A stretch of DNA of 64,000 bases from PALSA-1003 sp963791945 (GTDB taxonomy: Bacteria > Pseudomonadota > Gammaproteobacteria > Burkholderiales > Casimicrobiaceae), in assembly GCA_963791945.1 (NCBI GenBank), contig CAWBUD010000002.1, positions 620,001 through 684,000 on the forward strand, written 5' to 3'. Positions 17,516-26,313 of the stretch are shown piece after piece. A program made the translations under genes and the position numbers. The notes under the pieces were generated by a model. The model was not told the DNA's origin, did not search any database, and saw only the letters and a list, made by a program, of their open reading frames with translations. Every line of letters begins with the position of its first letter. Position 1 is the first letter of the stretch.

Positions 17516-18634
17516 TTGAGTCGCACCGTTCCTCACGGACCCGCGGGGCTCGCACCCGAATACATCCGTCGGATCTCGCCCTATGTCCCGGGCAAGCCGG
17601 TCGAGGAGCTCGCGCGCGAATACGGACTCGCCGAAGAGCGAATCGTCAAGCTCGCATCGAACGAGAACCCGCGCGGGCCGAGCCCGAGGGCGCGCGAGGC
17701 GATCATGAGCGCGTGTGCAGGGATCACGCGCTACCCGGACGGCAATGGGTTCGCTCTGAAAAGCGCGCTAGCCGCGCATTACGGCGTAGCGCGAGAGCAG
17801 ATCGTGCTCGGCAACGGTTCGAACGACGTTCTGGAGCTGGCGACCCAGGCGTTCCTGCGTCCCGGCGACGATGCCGTCTACTCGCAGCATGCGTTCGCGG
17901 TCTATCCCCTCGCCACGCAGGCGCGGGGCGCCGCCGGCATCGAAGTCCCGGCTCGCGACTACGGCCACGACCTCGGGGCTATGGCGCGTGCCATCACGTT
18001 CCGCACGCGGATCGTCTTCGTGGCCAATCCCAACAATCCGACCGGCACCTGGCTCGCTGCGCCGAAGCTCAAGACCTTCCTCGCGGCGGTGCCCCGCGAC
18101 CGGCTGGTCGTTCTCGACGAAGCGTACGACGAATATCTCGAGCTCGAGCAGCGCTCGCCCAGCGTATCGTGGATCGCGGAGCACCCGAACCTGATCGTCT
18201 CGCGCACCTTTTCCAAGGCTTATGGTCTGGCAGGCCTGCGAGTCGGTTTCGGCCTCATGAACGCGGGCGTGGCCGATATGCTCAATCGCGTGCGCCAGCC
18301 GTTCAACGTGAGCTCGATCGCGCAGGCGGCCGCGTTGGCTGCCCTCGCGGACACCGAATACGCCGCCGAGAGCGCCGCGCTGAACCGCGCCGGTCTCGCG
18401 CAGCTCACCTCCGCGCTCGACGCCATGGGCGTCGCGTACGTGCCGTCGCACGCCAATTTTCTCCTCGTGCAGGTCGGCGACGGGGCTCGCGTGTACGAGG
18501 CGCTGCTGCGGCAGGGAGTGATCGTCCGGCCGGTGGCGAACTACGGGCTGCCGGAGCACGTGCGGGTCACGGTCGGACTGCCCGAGGAGAATCGGCGGTT
18601 CCTCGCTGCCCTCGAGTCCGCGCTCGGGCGCTAG
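17516..18634 (+). CDS. hisC: Histidinol-phosphate / aromatic aminotransferase
   Basis: Class I/II PLP aminotransferase of the HisC group, 372 residues. Visible are SNENPRGPSP, LGNGSNDVLEL, NPNNPTGTW, DEAYDEYLE and the PLP lysine in SRTFSKAYGLAGLRVG. The start is a TTG at 17516, supported by GGAGG at 17506-17510 with a five-base spacer; no ATG lies in frame nearby. It sits between pheA and tyrA, so its main job may be transamination of phenylpyruvate, hydroxyphenylpyruvate or prephenate rather than, or besides, histidine synthesis. That split cannot be decided from sequence. Confidence 0.92.
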   Translation: MSRTVPHGPAGLAPEYIRRISPYVPGKPVEELAREYGLAEERIVKLASNENPRGPSPRAREAIMSACAGITRYPDGNGFALKSALAAHYGVAREQIVLGNGSNDVLELATQAFLRPGDDAVYSQHAFAVYPLATQARGAAGIEVPARDYGHDLGAMARAITFRTRIVFVANPNNPTGTWLAAPKLKTFLAAVPRDRLVVLDEAYDEYLELEQRSPSVSWIAEHPNLIVSRTFSKAYGLAGLRVGFGLMNAGVADMLNRVRQPFNVSSIAQAAALAALADTEYAAESAALNRAGLAQLTSALDAMGVAYVPSHANFLLVQVGDGARVYEALLRQGVIVRPVANYGLPEHVRVTVGLPEENRRFLAALESALGR

Positions 18635-18638
18635 GGCG

Positions 18639-19535
18639 ATGGTCGCGATCGGCAAGCTCGTCGTGATCGGCGTCGGCCTGATCGGCGGCTCGTTTGCGCT
18701 CGCCATGCGTCGCTCCGGCGCGACGTCGAACGTGCTCGGCGTGGGCCGGGGGAAGGACAATCTCGACGCCGCTCGGCGGCTGGGGCTGGTCGATCGCGCC
18801 ATGGCGCTCGACGAGCCATGGACCTCCGAGCTCCACGACGCCGATCTCGTGTTTCTCGCCACACCCGTGGGGCAGATGCCCGCGCTCTTCGACGCGATCG
18901 CGCGGCATGTCGGCGCGCACACCGTCATGACGGACGCCGGAAGCACCAAGCAGGACGTGATCGACGCGGCCCGTTCGCAGCTTCGGGCCGCGTTTCCGCG
19001 CTTCGTTCCCGGCCATCCTATCGCGGGTACCGAGCATTCGGGCGCCGCCGCCGCGTTCGAAGCGCTTTTCCGCGACCGCCAGGTGATACTCACGCCGTTG
19101 CCCGAAACCGAACCTCGGGCGCTTGCGCTGGTCAGCGACTGCTGGGCGCGTTGTGGCGCGACCGTGCGCCGGCTCGACGCGGGCCGGCACGACGCGATCC
19201 TTTCCGCGGTGAGCCATCTGCCGCACGTGCTGGCCTTTGCGCTGATGTCCGAGCTTGCGGCGCGCCCCGACGCCGACGAACACTTCGATCTCGCTGGGAC
19301 GGGATTGCGCGACGTCACGCGTCTCGCCGGCAGTCACGCCGGGATGTGGCGCGACGTCTGCCTCGCCAACCGCGACGCGTTGCGCCGCGATATCGCGCGT
19401 TATCGCCAAGAGCTCGACCGGATCGACGCCCTGCTGGAACGCCGCGATGGCGGCGCCTTGCTGTCGCTGTTCGCCCGTGCGCGCGCCGCGCGCGCCGCGT
19501 GGATCGATCGCGCGAGCGGCGCCGACGACGTCTGA
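18639..19535 (+). CDS. tyrA: Prephenate dehydrogenase
   Basis: NAD(P)-dependent oxidative decarboxylation of prephenate (or arogenate) toward tyrosine. The 298 residues show a Rossmann nucleotide loop VIGVGLIGGSFAL near the N-terminus, the DAGSTKQDV and PGHPIAGTEHSGA motifs of the TyrA family and SAVSHLPHVLAF with the conserved His. There is no fused chorismate mutase and no ACT domain. The ATG follows the hisC stop by four bases, so the genes are likely coupled. Confidence 0.95.
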   Translation: MVAIGKLVVIGVGLIGGSFALAMRRSGATSNVLGVGRGKDNLDAARRLGLVDRAMALDEPWTSELHDADLVFLATPVGQMPALFDAIARHVGAHTVMTDAGSTKQDVIDAARSQLRAAFPRFVPGHPIAGTEHSGAAAAFEALFRDRQVILTPLPETEPRALALVSDCWARCGATVRRLDAGRHDAILSAVSHLPHVLAFALMSELAARPDADEHFDLAGTGLRDVTRLAGSHAGMWRDVCLANRDALRRDIARYRQELDRIDALLERRDGGALLSLFARARAARAAWIDRASGADDV

Positions 19536-19572
19536 AGTCCGCGCCGTGCCCGGTCCGCGGCCTGGTGGAGCA

Positions 19573-20856
19573 ATGGACTACCTCGACCTTCCGCCGCTTG
19601 CCCGCATGGCGGGGAAGGTCTCGCTGCCGGGCTCCAAGAGCATCTCCAACCGCACGCTGCTGCTGGCCGCGCTCGCGCACAGCGATACCGAGGTCGAGGG
19701 ACTCCTCGACGCCGACGACGTTGATCGGATGCTCGAGGCGTTGCGCGCGCTGGGCGTGGCGATCGAGCAGCGCGGCCAGTCGCGCCATTTCACCGTGCAC
19801 GGTATCGGCGGAGCGTTCCCGGTCAAGCGCGCCAGGCTTTTTCTCGGCAACGCAGGCACTGCGTTCCGGCCGCTGACCGCGGCGCTCGCGCTGTCCGGAG
19901 GAGACTACGAGCTCACCGGCGTCGCGCGGATGCACGAGCGTCCGATCGCCGATCTCGTCGACGCTCTGCGCACGCTGGGCGCGGATATCCGCTACCTTGG
20001 CGAACCCGGATTTCCCCCGCTCGCGATCGGCAAAGGCCGCCTGGACGTGGGCGCGCGCATTGCCATCCGAGGCGATATCTCCAGCCAGTTCGTTACCGCG
20101 CTCCTGATGGCGCTGCCGCTGACTGGCCGTGGGATCGACGTCGAGATCTCGGGCGAGCTGATCTCGCAGCCGTACGTCGACATGACGCTTGCGCTGATGG
20201 CGCGCTTCGGCGTCGTCGTGGACCGCAACGACTGGCGAGCTCTGCGCATCCCCGCCGGCCAGGGTTACGCGAGTCCCGGGACGATCGCGGTCGAAGGCGA
20301 CGCGTCCTCCGCTTCGTATTTCCTGGCGGCCGGGGCGATCGGCGGTGGGCCGGTGCGGGTCGAAGGCGTCGGGCTCGAAAGCATTCAAGGCGACGCGCAA
20401 TTCGCGCGCACACTGATCGAGATGGGCGCCGCGGTGGATCACGGTCCCGACTGGATCGAAGTCCGCGGCAAGCGGCCGCTGCGGGCGATCGACGCGGACT
20501 TCAATCGCATGCCGGACGCGGCGATGACCGCTGCGGTCGCGGCGCTGTTCGCGAACGGTTCTTCGCGGCTTCGCGGCATCGGCAGCTGGCGCGTGAAGGA
20601 AACCGATCGCATTGCGGCGATGGCGACCGAGCTCGCAAAACTCGGCGCGGCGGTCGAGACGGGGCCGGACTGGCTGTCGATCGTCCCGCCGACGAGCCTT
20701 CTGCCGGCGACAATCGACACCTACGACGATCACCGGATCGCGATGTGCTTCTCGCTCGCTACCTTGGGCGGGGTGGCCGTCCGCATCAACGATCCGCAGT
20801 GCGTGCGCAAGACCTTTCCCGGCTACTTCGCAGCCTTTCGTGCGCTCGGCCGATGA
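19573..20856 (+). CDS. aroA: 3-phosphoshikimate 1-carboxyvinyltransferase (EPSP synthase)
   Basis: Penultimate shikimate-pathway enzyme, transferring enolpyruvate from PEP to shikimate-3-phosphate. The 427 residues equal the E. coli length. Motifs: LPGSKSISNRTLLLAAL at the N-terminus, LGNAGTAFRPL (class I glyphosate-sensitive type, with the Gly and Pro retained), DISSQF, and DDHRIAMCFSLA near the end. Start ATG at 19573 is preceded at close range by GGTGGAG. The frame is open upstream inside tyrA, but that part is not EPSP synthase. Its stop overlaps the cmk start (ATGA). Confidence 0.96.
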   Translation: MDYLDLPPLARMAGKVSLPGSKSISNRTLLLAALAHSDTEVEGLLDADDVDRMLEALRALGVAIEQRGQSRHFTVHGIGGAFPVKRARLFLGNAGTAFRPLTAALALSGGDYELTGVARMHERPIADLVDALRTLGADIRYLGEPGFPPLAIGKGRLDVGARIAIRGDISSQFVTALLMALPLTGRGIDVEISGELISQPYVDMTLALMARFGVVVDRNDWRALRIPAGQGYASPGTIAVEGDASSASYFLAAGAIGGGPVRVEGVGLESIQGDAQFARTLIEMGAAVDHGPDWIEVRGKRPLRAIDADFNRMPDAAMTAAVAALFANGSSRLRGIGSWRVKETDRIAAMATELAKLGAAVETGPDWLSIVPPTSLLPATIDTYDDHRIAMCFSLATLGGVAVRINDPQCVRKTFPGYFAAFRALGR

Positions 20857-21515
20857 GCCCGGCGCCCGTGATCGCGGTCGATGGGCCCGCGGCTTCCGGG
20901 AAGGGCACGATTGCGGTGGGGGTCGCCCGGGCCCTGGGCTTTCATCATCTCGACAGCGGCGCGCTGTATCGTCTCGTGGCACTGAAGGCGCTCGACGCCG
21001 GCATCGCGCTCGACGACGAGGCGAGCCTCGCCGGGGCGGCGACGGGCATGACGTTCCATCTCCGCGAAGACCGGACCGTCCTCGACGGCGCCGACGTGAC
21101 CGTGACGATCAGAAGCGAAGCGGTGAGTGCGGCTGCCTCACGGGTCGCGGTCCTCGCCCGCGTACGGGCCGCGCTGCTGCCCCGTCAGAGAGCTTTCCGG
21201 CGGCCGCCGGGGCTGGTCGCCGACGGGCGCGACATGGCCACCGTCGTGTTTCCAGACGCCATCATCAAGGTCTACGTCACCGCCAGCCCCGAGGAGCGGG
21301 CGAGGCGCCGTTATAAGCAGTTGATAGAAAAAGGAAACTCTGTTAGCCTTGACAGTCTTTTGCGCGACATCCGCGAACGAGACGCGCGCGACAGTGGTCG
21401 GGCGGCGGCACCGCTCAAGCCCGCTGACGGCGCGATCGTCCTGGATACGACCAGCCTGTCGATCGAGGCCGGAATAGCGTTCGTGCTCGAACGCTACCGA
21501 GCGTTGTCGCCTTAG
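20853..21515 (+). CDS. cmk: Cytidylate kinase
   Basis: Phosphorylates CMP and dCMP. The 220 residues carry the P-loop GPAASGKGT at 10-18, LDSGALYR and the GRDMATVVFPDA region; the LID-side arginines are in ERARRRYKQL. ATGA overlap with aroA indicates coupling. Bases about 21312-21361 (residues YKQLIEKGNSVSLDSLL) are strikingly AT-rich compared with the rest of the gene and include a TTGACA at 21349-21354; in E. coli some rpsA promoters lie within cmk, so this patch may drive rpsA. Confidence 0.95.
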   Translation: MSPAPVIAVDGPAASGKGTIAVGVARALGFHHLDSGALYRLVALKALDAGIALDDEASLAGAATGMTFHLREDRTVLDGADVTVTIRSEAVSAAASRVAVLARVRAALLPRQRAFRRPPGLVADGRDMATVVFPDAIIKVYVTASPEERARRRYKQLIEKGNSVSLDSLLRDIRERDARDSGRAAAPLKPADGAIVLDTTSLSIEAGIAFVLERYRALSP

Positions 21516-21590
21516 GCTTCGCGGCTGAAGCGCGAAGAGCCCGGCTACGATCACAAGGGATTGAGTAAAGCAACTTGAGGCAAGCCAACG

Positions 21591-21611
21591 CCGCCCGATT
21601 CGCTCGGGCGG
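21591..21611 (+). promoter_or_regulatory. Hairpin in the rpsA leader
   Basis: CCGCCCGA (21591-21598) pairs with TCGGGCGG (21604-21611) around TTCGC, about 70 bases before the rpsA start. In E. coli the structured rpsA leader mediates translational repression by S1 itself; a similar role here is inference. No U-run follows, so termination is unlikely. Confidence 0.4.
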
Positions 21612-21679
21612 GATGACCAACCGACCCCGTTCGCGCCCCCGGTGCGACGGACTTTCAGGTAATAGGAAACCGTTCATTC

Positions 21680-23407
21680 ATGGCAACCGCCACCACCACC
21701 ACCAACCAACCTGCCCAACCGCAGGAGAACTTTGCCGCGCTGTTCGAGGAATCCCTGGCGCGGCAGGAAATGCGGCAGGGCGAACTGATCACTGCCGAAG
21801 TCACCCGCGTCGATTACAACATCGTCGTCGTCAATGCGGGGCTCAAGTCAGAGAGTTTCATCCCGATCGAGGAATTCAAGAACGACAAGGGCGAAGTCGA
21901 GGTCAAGCCCGGCGACTTCGTAACCGTTGCGATCGAGAGCCTCGAAGACGGTTACGGGGAGACGCGGCTCTCGCGCGACAAGGCCAAGCGTCTCAAGGCC
22001 TGGACGGACCTCGAAGCCTCGATGGAGCAGGGTAACGTCGTGCAGGGACTCGTCACAGGCAAGGTGAAGGGCGGGCTCACGGTCATGGTGAACGGCATTC
22101 GCGCGTTCCTGCCCGGATCGCTGGTCGACATCCGGCCGGTCAAGGACACCGGTCCGTTCGAAGGGAAGCTCCTCGAGTTCAAGGTCATCAAGCTCGACCG
22201 CAAGCGCAACAACGTCGTCGTTTCACGCCGTGCGGTGCTGGAAGCGAGCCTCGGCGCAGAGCGCGAGGAGCTCTTGAAGACACTGCAGGAGGGCGCGGTG
22301 GTCAAGGGCGTGGTCAAGAACATCACCGACTACGGCGCGTTCGTCGACCTCGGCGGTATCGACGGGCTGCTGCACATCACCGACCTTGCCTGGCGACGGG
22401 TGAAGCATCCGTCGGAAGTGCTTTCGGTCGGCGACGAAGTCACCGCCAAGGTGCTCAAGTTCGATCAGGAGAAGAACCGCGTATCGCTGGGCATGAAGCA
22501 GCTCGGCGAGGATCCGTGGGTCGGGCTGTCGCGTCGCTATCCGCCCGGGACGCGGCTCTTCGGCAAGGTGACGAACATCACCGATTACGGCGCGTTCGTC
22601 GAGATCGAGCAGGGCATCGAGGGCCTCGTGCACGTGTCCGAAATGGACTGGACCAACAAGAACATCCATCCTACCAAGGTGGTGCAGCTCGGCGACGAGG
22701 TCGAAGTGATGATCCTCGAGATCGACGAGGAGCGCCGCCGCATCTCCCTCGGCATGAAGCAGTGCATGCCCAATCCCTGGGAAGAGTTCGCGATGAACCA
22801 CAAGAAGGGCGATCGCGTGAAGGGCGTGATCAAGTCGATCACCGACTTCGGCGTGTTCATCGGTCTGCCGGGTTCCATCGACGGTCTGGTGCACCTGTCC
22901 GATCTGTCGTGGACGCTGCCCGGCGAGGCGGCCGTGCGCGATTACCGCAAGGGTCAGGAAGTCGAAGCCGTCGTGCTCGCGATCGACGTGGAGCGCGAGC
23001 GCATCTCGCTCGGCATCAAGCAGCTCGACGGCGATCCGTTCTCCAACTACGTCGCCACCCATGACAAGGGCAACGTCGTCACGGGCGTGGTGAAATCCCT
23101 CGACGCCAAGGGCGCAGTGGTCGCGCTCGAAGGCGACGTCGAGGGCTATCTTCGCGCCTCCGAGGTCGCGCGCGATCGCGTCGAGGACATCCGTTCGCAC
23201 CTGAAGGAGGGCGATTCGGTCACCACAATGATCATCAACATCGATCGCAAGAACCGCTCGATCAACCTTTCGATCAAGGCCAAGGATCACGCCGAAGAGG
23301 CCGAGGCCATGCAGCGCATGACCGCCGAGAATTCCGGCGCGAGCGCGGGCACGACCAACCTCGGCGCGCTGCTGAAGGCCAAGCTCGACAACAAGAATCA
23401 AGGGTAA
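21680..23407 (+). CDS. rpsA: 30S ribosomal protein S1
   Basis: RNA-binding ribosomal protein that helps load mRNAs. The 575 residues contain six S1 (OB-fold) repeats; repeats 3-6 are easily seen from their GxVxxITDYGAFVDLG, GLLHITDLAW, GLVHVSEMDW, GLVHLSDLSW and RISLGMKQ-type signatures. Repeats 1-2 are the diverged ribosome-binding pair. The ATG at 21680 has only a weak, distant AGGA, typical of rpsA leaders. Its neighbours cmk and ihfB are the conserved proteobacterial set. Confidence 0.97.
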   Translation: MATATTTTNQPAQPQENFAALFEESLARQEMRQGELITAEVTRVDYNIVVVNAGLKSESFIPIEEFKNDKGEVEVKPGDFVTVAIESLEDGYGETRLSRDKAKRLKAWTDLEASMEQGNVVQGLVTGKVKGGLTVMVNGIRAFLPGSLVDIRPVKDTGPFEGKLLEFKVIKLDRKRNNVVVSRRAVLEASLGAEREELLKTLQEGAVVKGVVKNITDYGAFVDLGGIDGLLHITDLAWRRVKHPSEVLSVGDEVTAKVLKFDQEKNRVSLGMKQLGEDPWVGLSRRYPPGTRLFGKVTNITDYGAFVEIEQGIEGLVHVSEMDWTNKNIHPTKVVQLGDEVEVMILEIDEERRRISLGMKQCMPNPWEEFAMNHKKGDRVKGVIKSITDFGVFIGLPGSIDGLVHLSDLSWTLPGEAAVRDYRKGQEVEAVVLAIDVERERISLGIKQLDGDPFSNYVATHDKGNVVTGVVKSLDAKGAVVALEGDVEGYLRASEVARDRVEDIRSHLKEGDSVTTMIINIDRKNRSINLSIKAKDHAEEAEAMQRMTAENSGASAGTTNLGALLKAKLDNKNQG

Positions 23408-23418
23408 GCGAGCCCGTG

Positions 23419-23706
23419 ATGACCAAATCGGAGCTGATCGACCGCTTGGCGGCGCAGTTCCCGCAATTGGTAGCCAAAGACGCTGAGCTCGCGGTGAAGA
23501 TGATCCTCGACGCCATGGCGGAAAGCCTCGCCAAGGGGGAGAGGATCGAGATCCGCGGGTTCGGCAGTTTCGGCCTCAACTACCGGCCGCCGCGAACGGG
23601 GCGCAATCCCAAGTCCGGCGAGCGCGTGCAGGTGCCGGAGAAGCACGTCCCGCACTTCAAGGCCGGCAAGGAATTGCGAGAACGCGTCGACTTCAAGAAG
23701 AGCTAG
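23419..23706 (+). CDS. ihfB: Integration host factor subunit beta
   Basis: DNA-bending subunit of IHF, which among other roles helps sigma-54 promoters. The 95 residues begin MTKSELIDRLA and include the GFGSFGLNYRPPRTGRNPKSG arm region (seen as GFGSFG and RTGRNPKSG) with the DNA-intercalating Pro in the arm. I start at the ATG at 23419 rather than the GTG at 23416, matching the family. Eleven bases after rpsA. A MITE-like repeat begins at the last base of its stop codon. Confidence 0.95.
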   Translation: MTKSELIDRLAAQFPQLVAKDAELAVKMILDAMAESLAKGERIEIRGFGSFGLNYRPPRTGRNPKSGERVQVPEKHVPHFKAGKELRERVDFKKS

Positions 23707-23991
23707 GAACCTCTGAGCAAGTCCCACGTGAGCCGTGTTTCCGGCGCAATGGCCGCAGATGCTAGGCCCAATCTGGCAACTGCGGGCGCAGCGAATAGTT
23801 CATTCTATTTGCAAGCCGCGCAACAACGTAGATGCGGCCATTGCGCTGAAACCCGGAGGGACGGGGCTTTCCGGGATGAGATGCGCGAAGCGACGGGAAG
23901 CCCGTGGCGGGCCCCACGGGCGAGCGGCGCGACAAAGCAGATCGCCCGGAAAGCCGCCGTCGCGGCCACGCGGGACTTACTCAGAGGTTCC
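23706..23991. repeat. MITE-like element with 20-bp terminal inverted repeats
   Basis: The ends GGAACCTCTGAGCAAGTCCC (23706-23725) and its inverted copy (23972-23991) match at 19 of 20 positions. Inside are three more perfect inverted pairs: 14 bp (23744-23757 with 23833-23846), 11 bp (23865-23875 with 23945-23955) and 8 bp (23900-23907 with 23914-23921). The 286-bp unit encodes nothing convincing on either strand. Flanks read CTAG and CTGG-like, at best an imperfect target duplication. A non-autonomous insertion element is the best reading. The remaining bases to lapA (23992-24083) show nothing I can name. Confidence 0.75.
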
Positions 23992-24083
23992 CTGGCGCGC
24001 TTCGCTGCGGCGCCCCTTGGTGACGGGCCTGACCGGGGGCGACCTTCTGTGCCACCGGTCGACGACCGCAGGGGCGGCGCGTG

Positions 24084-24365
24084 ATGGCGCTGCTGCGCTG
24101 GATCGTCGGCGGCGTCCTCTTCGTTGCGCTGCTGTTCCTGTCGCTCCAGAACTCCGATCTGGCCACCGTCCGGTTCTATCACTGGTTCTCCTGGCAGGCA
24201 CCGCTGATTTTCCTGCTGCTCGCGGCGTTCGCGGCCGGCGTCGCCGCTGGACTGCTCGCGGGGCTGGCTCGCGCGGCGCGCTTGAAGCGCCAGCTCGCGC
24301 GCCTGCGCAAGGAGCTGCGGCGCGCGAACGCAACGTCGCAGCCGGCGCCGGCCGACGGCCGCTGA
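24084..24365 (+). CDS. lapA: LapA family protein (DUF1049)
   Basis: Small inner-membrane protein of 93 residues that works with LapB in lipopolysaccharide assembly control. Two hydrophobic segments (about 4-22 and 36-60) enclose the family signature LQNSDLATVRFYHW; a basic, helical cytosolic tail follows. The ATG at 24084 is preferred over the GTG three bases earlier. Located directly before lapB, as in many proteobacteria. The MITE-like element upstream separates it from ihfB, so it may rely on a promoter near or within that element. Confidence 0.9.
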   Translation: MALLRWIVGGVLFVALLFLSLQNSDLATVRFYHWFSWQAPLIFLLLAAFAAGVAAGLLAGLARAARLKRQLARLRKELRRANATSQPAPADGR

Positions 24366-24389
24366 GGCTTCGCTCAAGTCCGCATCGCG

Positions 24390-25568
24390 ATGGATTTCGA
24401 GCTCTGGTGGCTGCTCCCCATTCCGGCGCTGTTCTTCGCGCTCGGCTGGATCGCGGCACGGATCGACATCTCGCATCTCTTACGCGAGTCGCGGGCGCTC
24501 CCGCTGTCGTACTTCCGCGGGCTCAACTTCCTGCTCAACGAGCAGCCCGACAAGGCGATCGAATCGTTCATCGAGGTGGTCAAGGTCGACCCTCAGACGA
24601 TCGATCTGCACTTCGCGCTGGGCAACCTGTTCCGTCGCCAGGGCGAAATCGATCGCGCCATTCGCATGCACCAGAACCTGCTCGACCGTCCGGATCTGGC
24701 AGCCGAAAAGCGCCGGCTCGCCGTCTTCGAGCTCGCCCAGGATTTTCACCGCGCGGGTCTGCTCGATCGTGCGGAGGAGCTCTTCAATCGGCTGGACGGC
24801 AGCCCCTACGAGCTGCAGTCGCTGGGCTTCCTGCTCCAGATCTTCGAGCAGGAAAAGGACTGGCAGAAGGCGATCACGGTGACCAAGCGCATGGAGGCGC
24901 TCGCGAAGCGGCCGTATTTCAAGGAAATCGCGCACTACTATTGCGAGCTCGCGCAGAACGCGATCCTTCGATCGCAGCTCGACGATGCGCACCGGCACCT
25001 CGAGCAGGCGCTCGCGGAATACAAGCTTTGCACGAGGGCGACGATTCTGCTGGGTGACGCCGCCGCGCAGCGGGGAGACCACGCCGCGGCCGTCTCGGCC
25101 TGGCAGCGCATCGAGTCTCAGAATCCCGCCTTCCTTGGCCTCGTGGCCGATCGGCTTGCCGACGGCTATCGCAGGACCGGCGACGTGGCGCAGGGCATCC
25201 GGGTGCTGCGCAGCTTCGAAGATCAGTACCCCTCCCTCGACCTCCTGAACGCGCTCTTCAACCTCGTTCTCGCCCACGAAGGGCCCGAAGCGGCCGCCCA
25301 GCTCATCAAGGAAGAGCTCGTTCGCAGTCCGACGCTCCTCGGACTGGACAAGCTCCTCGAGGCGCAGCTTCTCGCCGCGCCGGCGGACCGCCGGCACGAT
25401 CTCGAGCTGGTCAAGGGGCTGGTGGGACAGCACATCAAACGCCTGGGCATGTACCGCTGCGAACAATGCGGCTTCCGCGCCAAGCAGTACTACTGGCGCT
25501 GCCCCGGCTGCGGCAAGTGGGAGACGTATACTCCCCGACGCACCGAAACGCCCGACGGATTCGCTTGA
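24390..25568 (+). CDS. lapB: Lipopolysaccharide assembly protein B
   Basis: Membrane-anchored TPR protein (YciM) that in E. coli controls LpxC turnover by FtsH and so balances LPS synthesis. The 392 residues start with one membrane segment (about 5-22), continue with roughly nine TPR-type helical hairpins, and end in a rubredoxin-like metal knuckle CEQC...CPGC (YRCEQCGFRAK and WRCPGCGKWETY). Length and all parts match the family. It follows lapA by 24 bases and precedes pyrF by 25. Confidence 0.95.
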   Translation: MDFELWWLLPIPALFFALGWIAARIDISHLLRESRALPLSYFRGLNFLLNEQPDKAIESFIEVVKVDPQTIDLHFALGNLFRRQGEIDRAIRMHQNLLDRPDLAAEKRRLAVFELAQDFHRAGLLDRAEELFNRLDGSPYELQSLGFLLQIFEQEKDWQKAITVTKRMEALAKRPYFKEIAHYYCELAQNAILRSQLDDAHRHLEQALAEYKLCTRATILLGDAAAQRGDHAAAVSAWQRIESQNPAFLGLVADRLADGYRRTGDVAQGIRVLRSFEDQYPSLDLLNALFNLVLAHEGPEAAAQLIKEELVRSPTLLGLDKLLEAQLLAAPADRRHDLELVKGLVGQHIKRLGMYRCEQCGFRAKQYYWRCPGCGKWETYTPRRTETPDGFA

Positions 25569-25593
25569 TGGCCGTCGGCCCGACCGCCCTGAA

Positions 25594-26313
25594 ATGACCA
25601 CCGATCCGAAAGTCATCGTCGCACTCGACTTTGCCGAGCCGGCGGAAGCCTTCCGGCTCGCCGATCGACTCGATCCGCGGGACTGTGCGCTCAAAGTCGG
25701 CAAGGAGCTGTTTGTCGCGGGGGGACCGGAACCCGTGCGGTGGATGGTCAGGCGAGGCTTTCGCGTCTTCCTCGATCTGAAGTTCCACGACATTCCGAAT
25801 ACGGTCGCCCGGGCCTGCGCGGCGGCGACGCGCCTGGGCGTTTGGATGCTCAACGTGCATGCCGCCGGTGGCCGATCGATGCTTGTTGCCGCGCGGGACT
25901 CGGTGGCGCGCGCCGCGGCCGAACGCGGCGCCCCGAAGCCGTTGCTGATCGCGGTCACCGTGTTGACCAGCCTCGACGGCAGCGATCTCGAGGAAGTCGG
26001 GTTCAGATCGTCGCCGGAAACCCTGGCGCTCAACCTCGCGCGCCTCGCGCGGGACTGCGGGCTCGACGGCGTAGTCTGCTCTGCCGTCGAAGCGCCGGCC
26101 TTGCGCCGCGCCCTGGGCGCCCAGGCGAAGCTCGTCACGCCGGGCATCCGGTTGGAAAGCGAGAGCGCTGACGATCAGGCGCGCGTCGCGACACCGGCCG
26201 CAGCGATCGCGAGCGGTGCGGACTATCTGGTGATCGGGCGCTCGATCACCCAGGCCGCGGATCCGCGGGCCGCGCTCGAGCGCATCAACGCAACGCTGGG
26301 GGCCTCCAGGTGA
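25594..26313 (+). CDS. pyrF: Orotidine 5'-phosphate decarboxylase
   Basis: Last step of UMP synthesis. The 239-residue TIM barrel shows VALDF at the N-terminus, the catalytic DLKFHDIPNTV (Lys and the Asp pair), TVLTSLD, VCSA, TPGIR and the phosphate-gripping GRSITQA. The stop overlaps the ugd start (GTGA), so a nucleotide enzyme is coupled to a sugar-nucleotide enzyme; UMP/UTP supply for UDP-sugars gives a loose logic, but the overlap may be historical. Confidence 0.96.
   Translation: MTTDPKVIVALDFAEPAEAFRLADRLDPRDCALKVGKELFVAGGPEPVRWMVRRGFRVFLDLKFHDIPNTVARACAAATRLGVWMLNVHAAGGRSMLVAARDSVARAAAERGAPKPLLIAVTVLTSLDGSDLEEVGFRSSPETLALNLARLARDCGLDGVVCSAVEAPALRRALGAQAKLVTPGIRLESESADDQARVATPAAAIASGADYLVIGRSITQAADPRAALERINATLGASR

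Noticed and set aside
23728..24084. Open frames inside the ihfB-lapA gap
   Set aside because: They run through inverted repeats of a MITE-like element and have no protein-like pattern or start signal.
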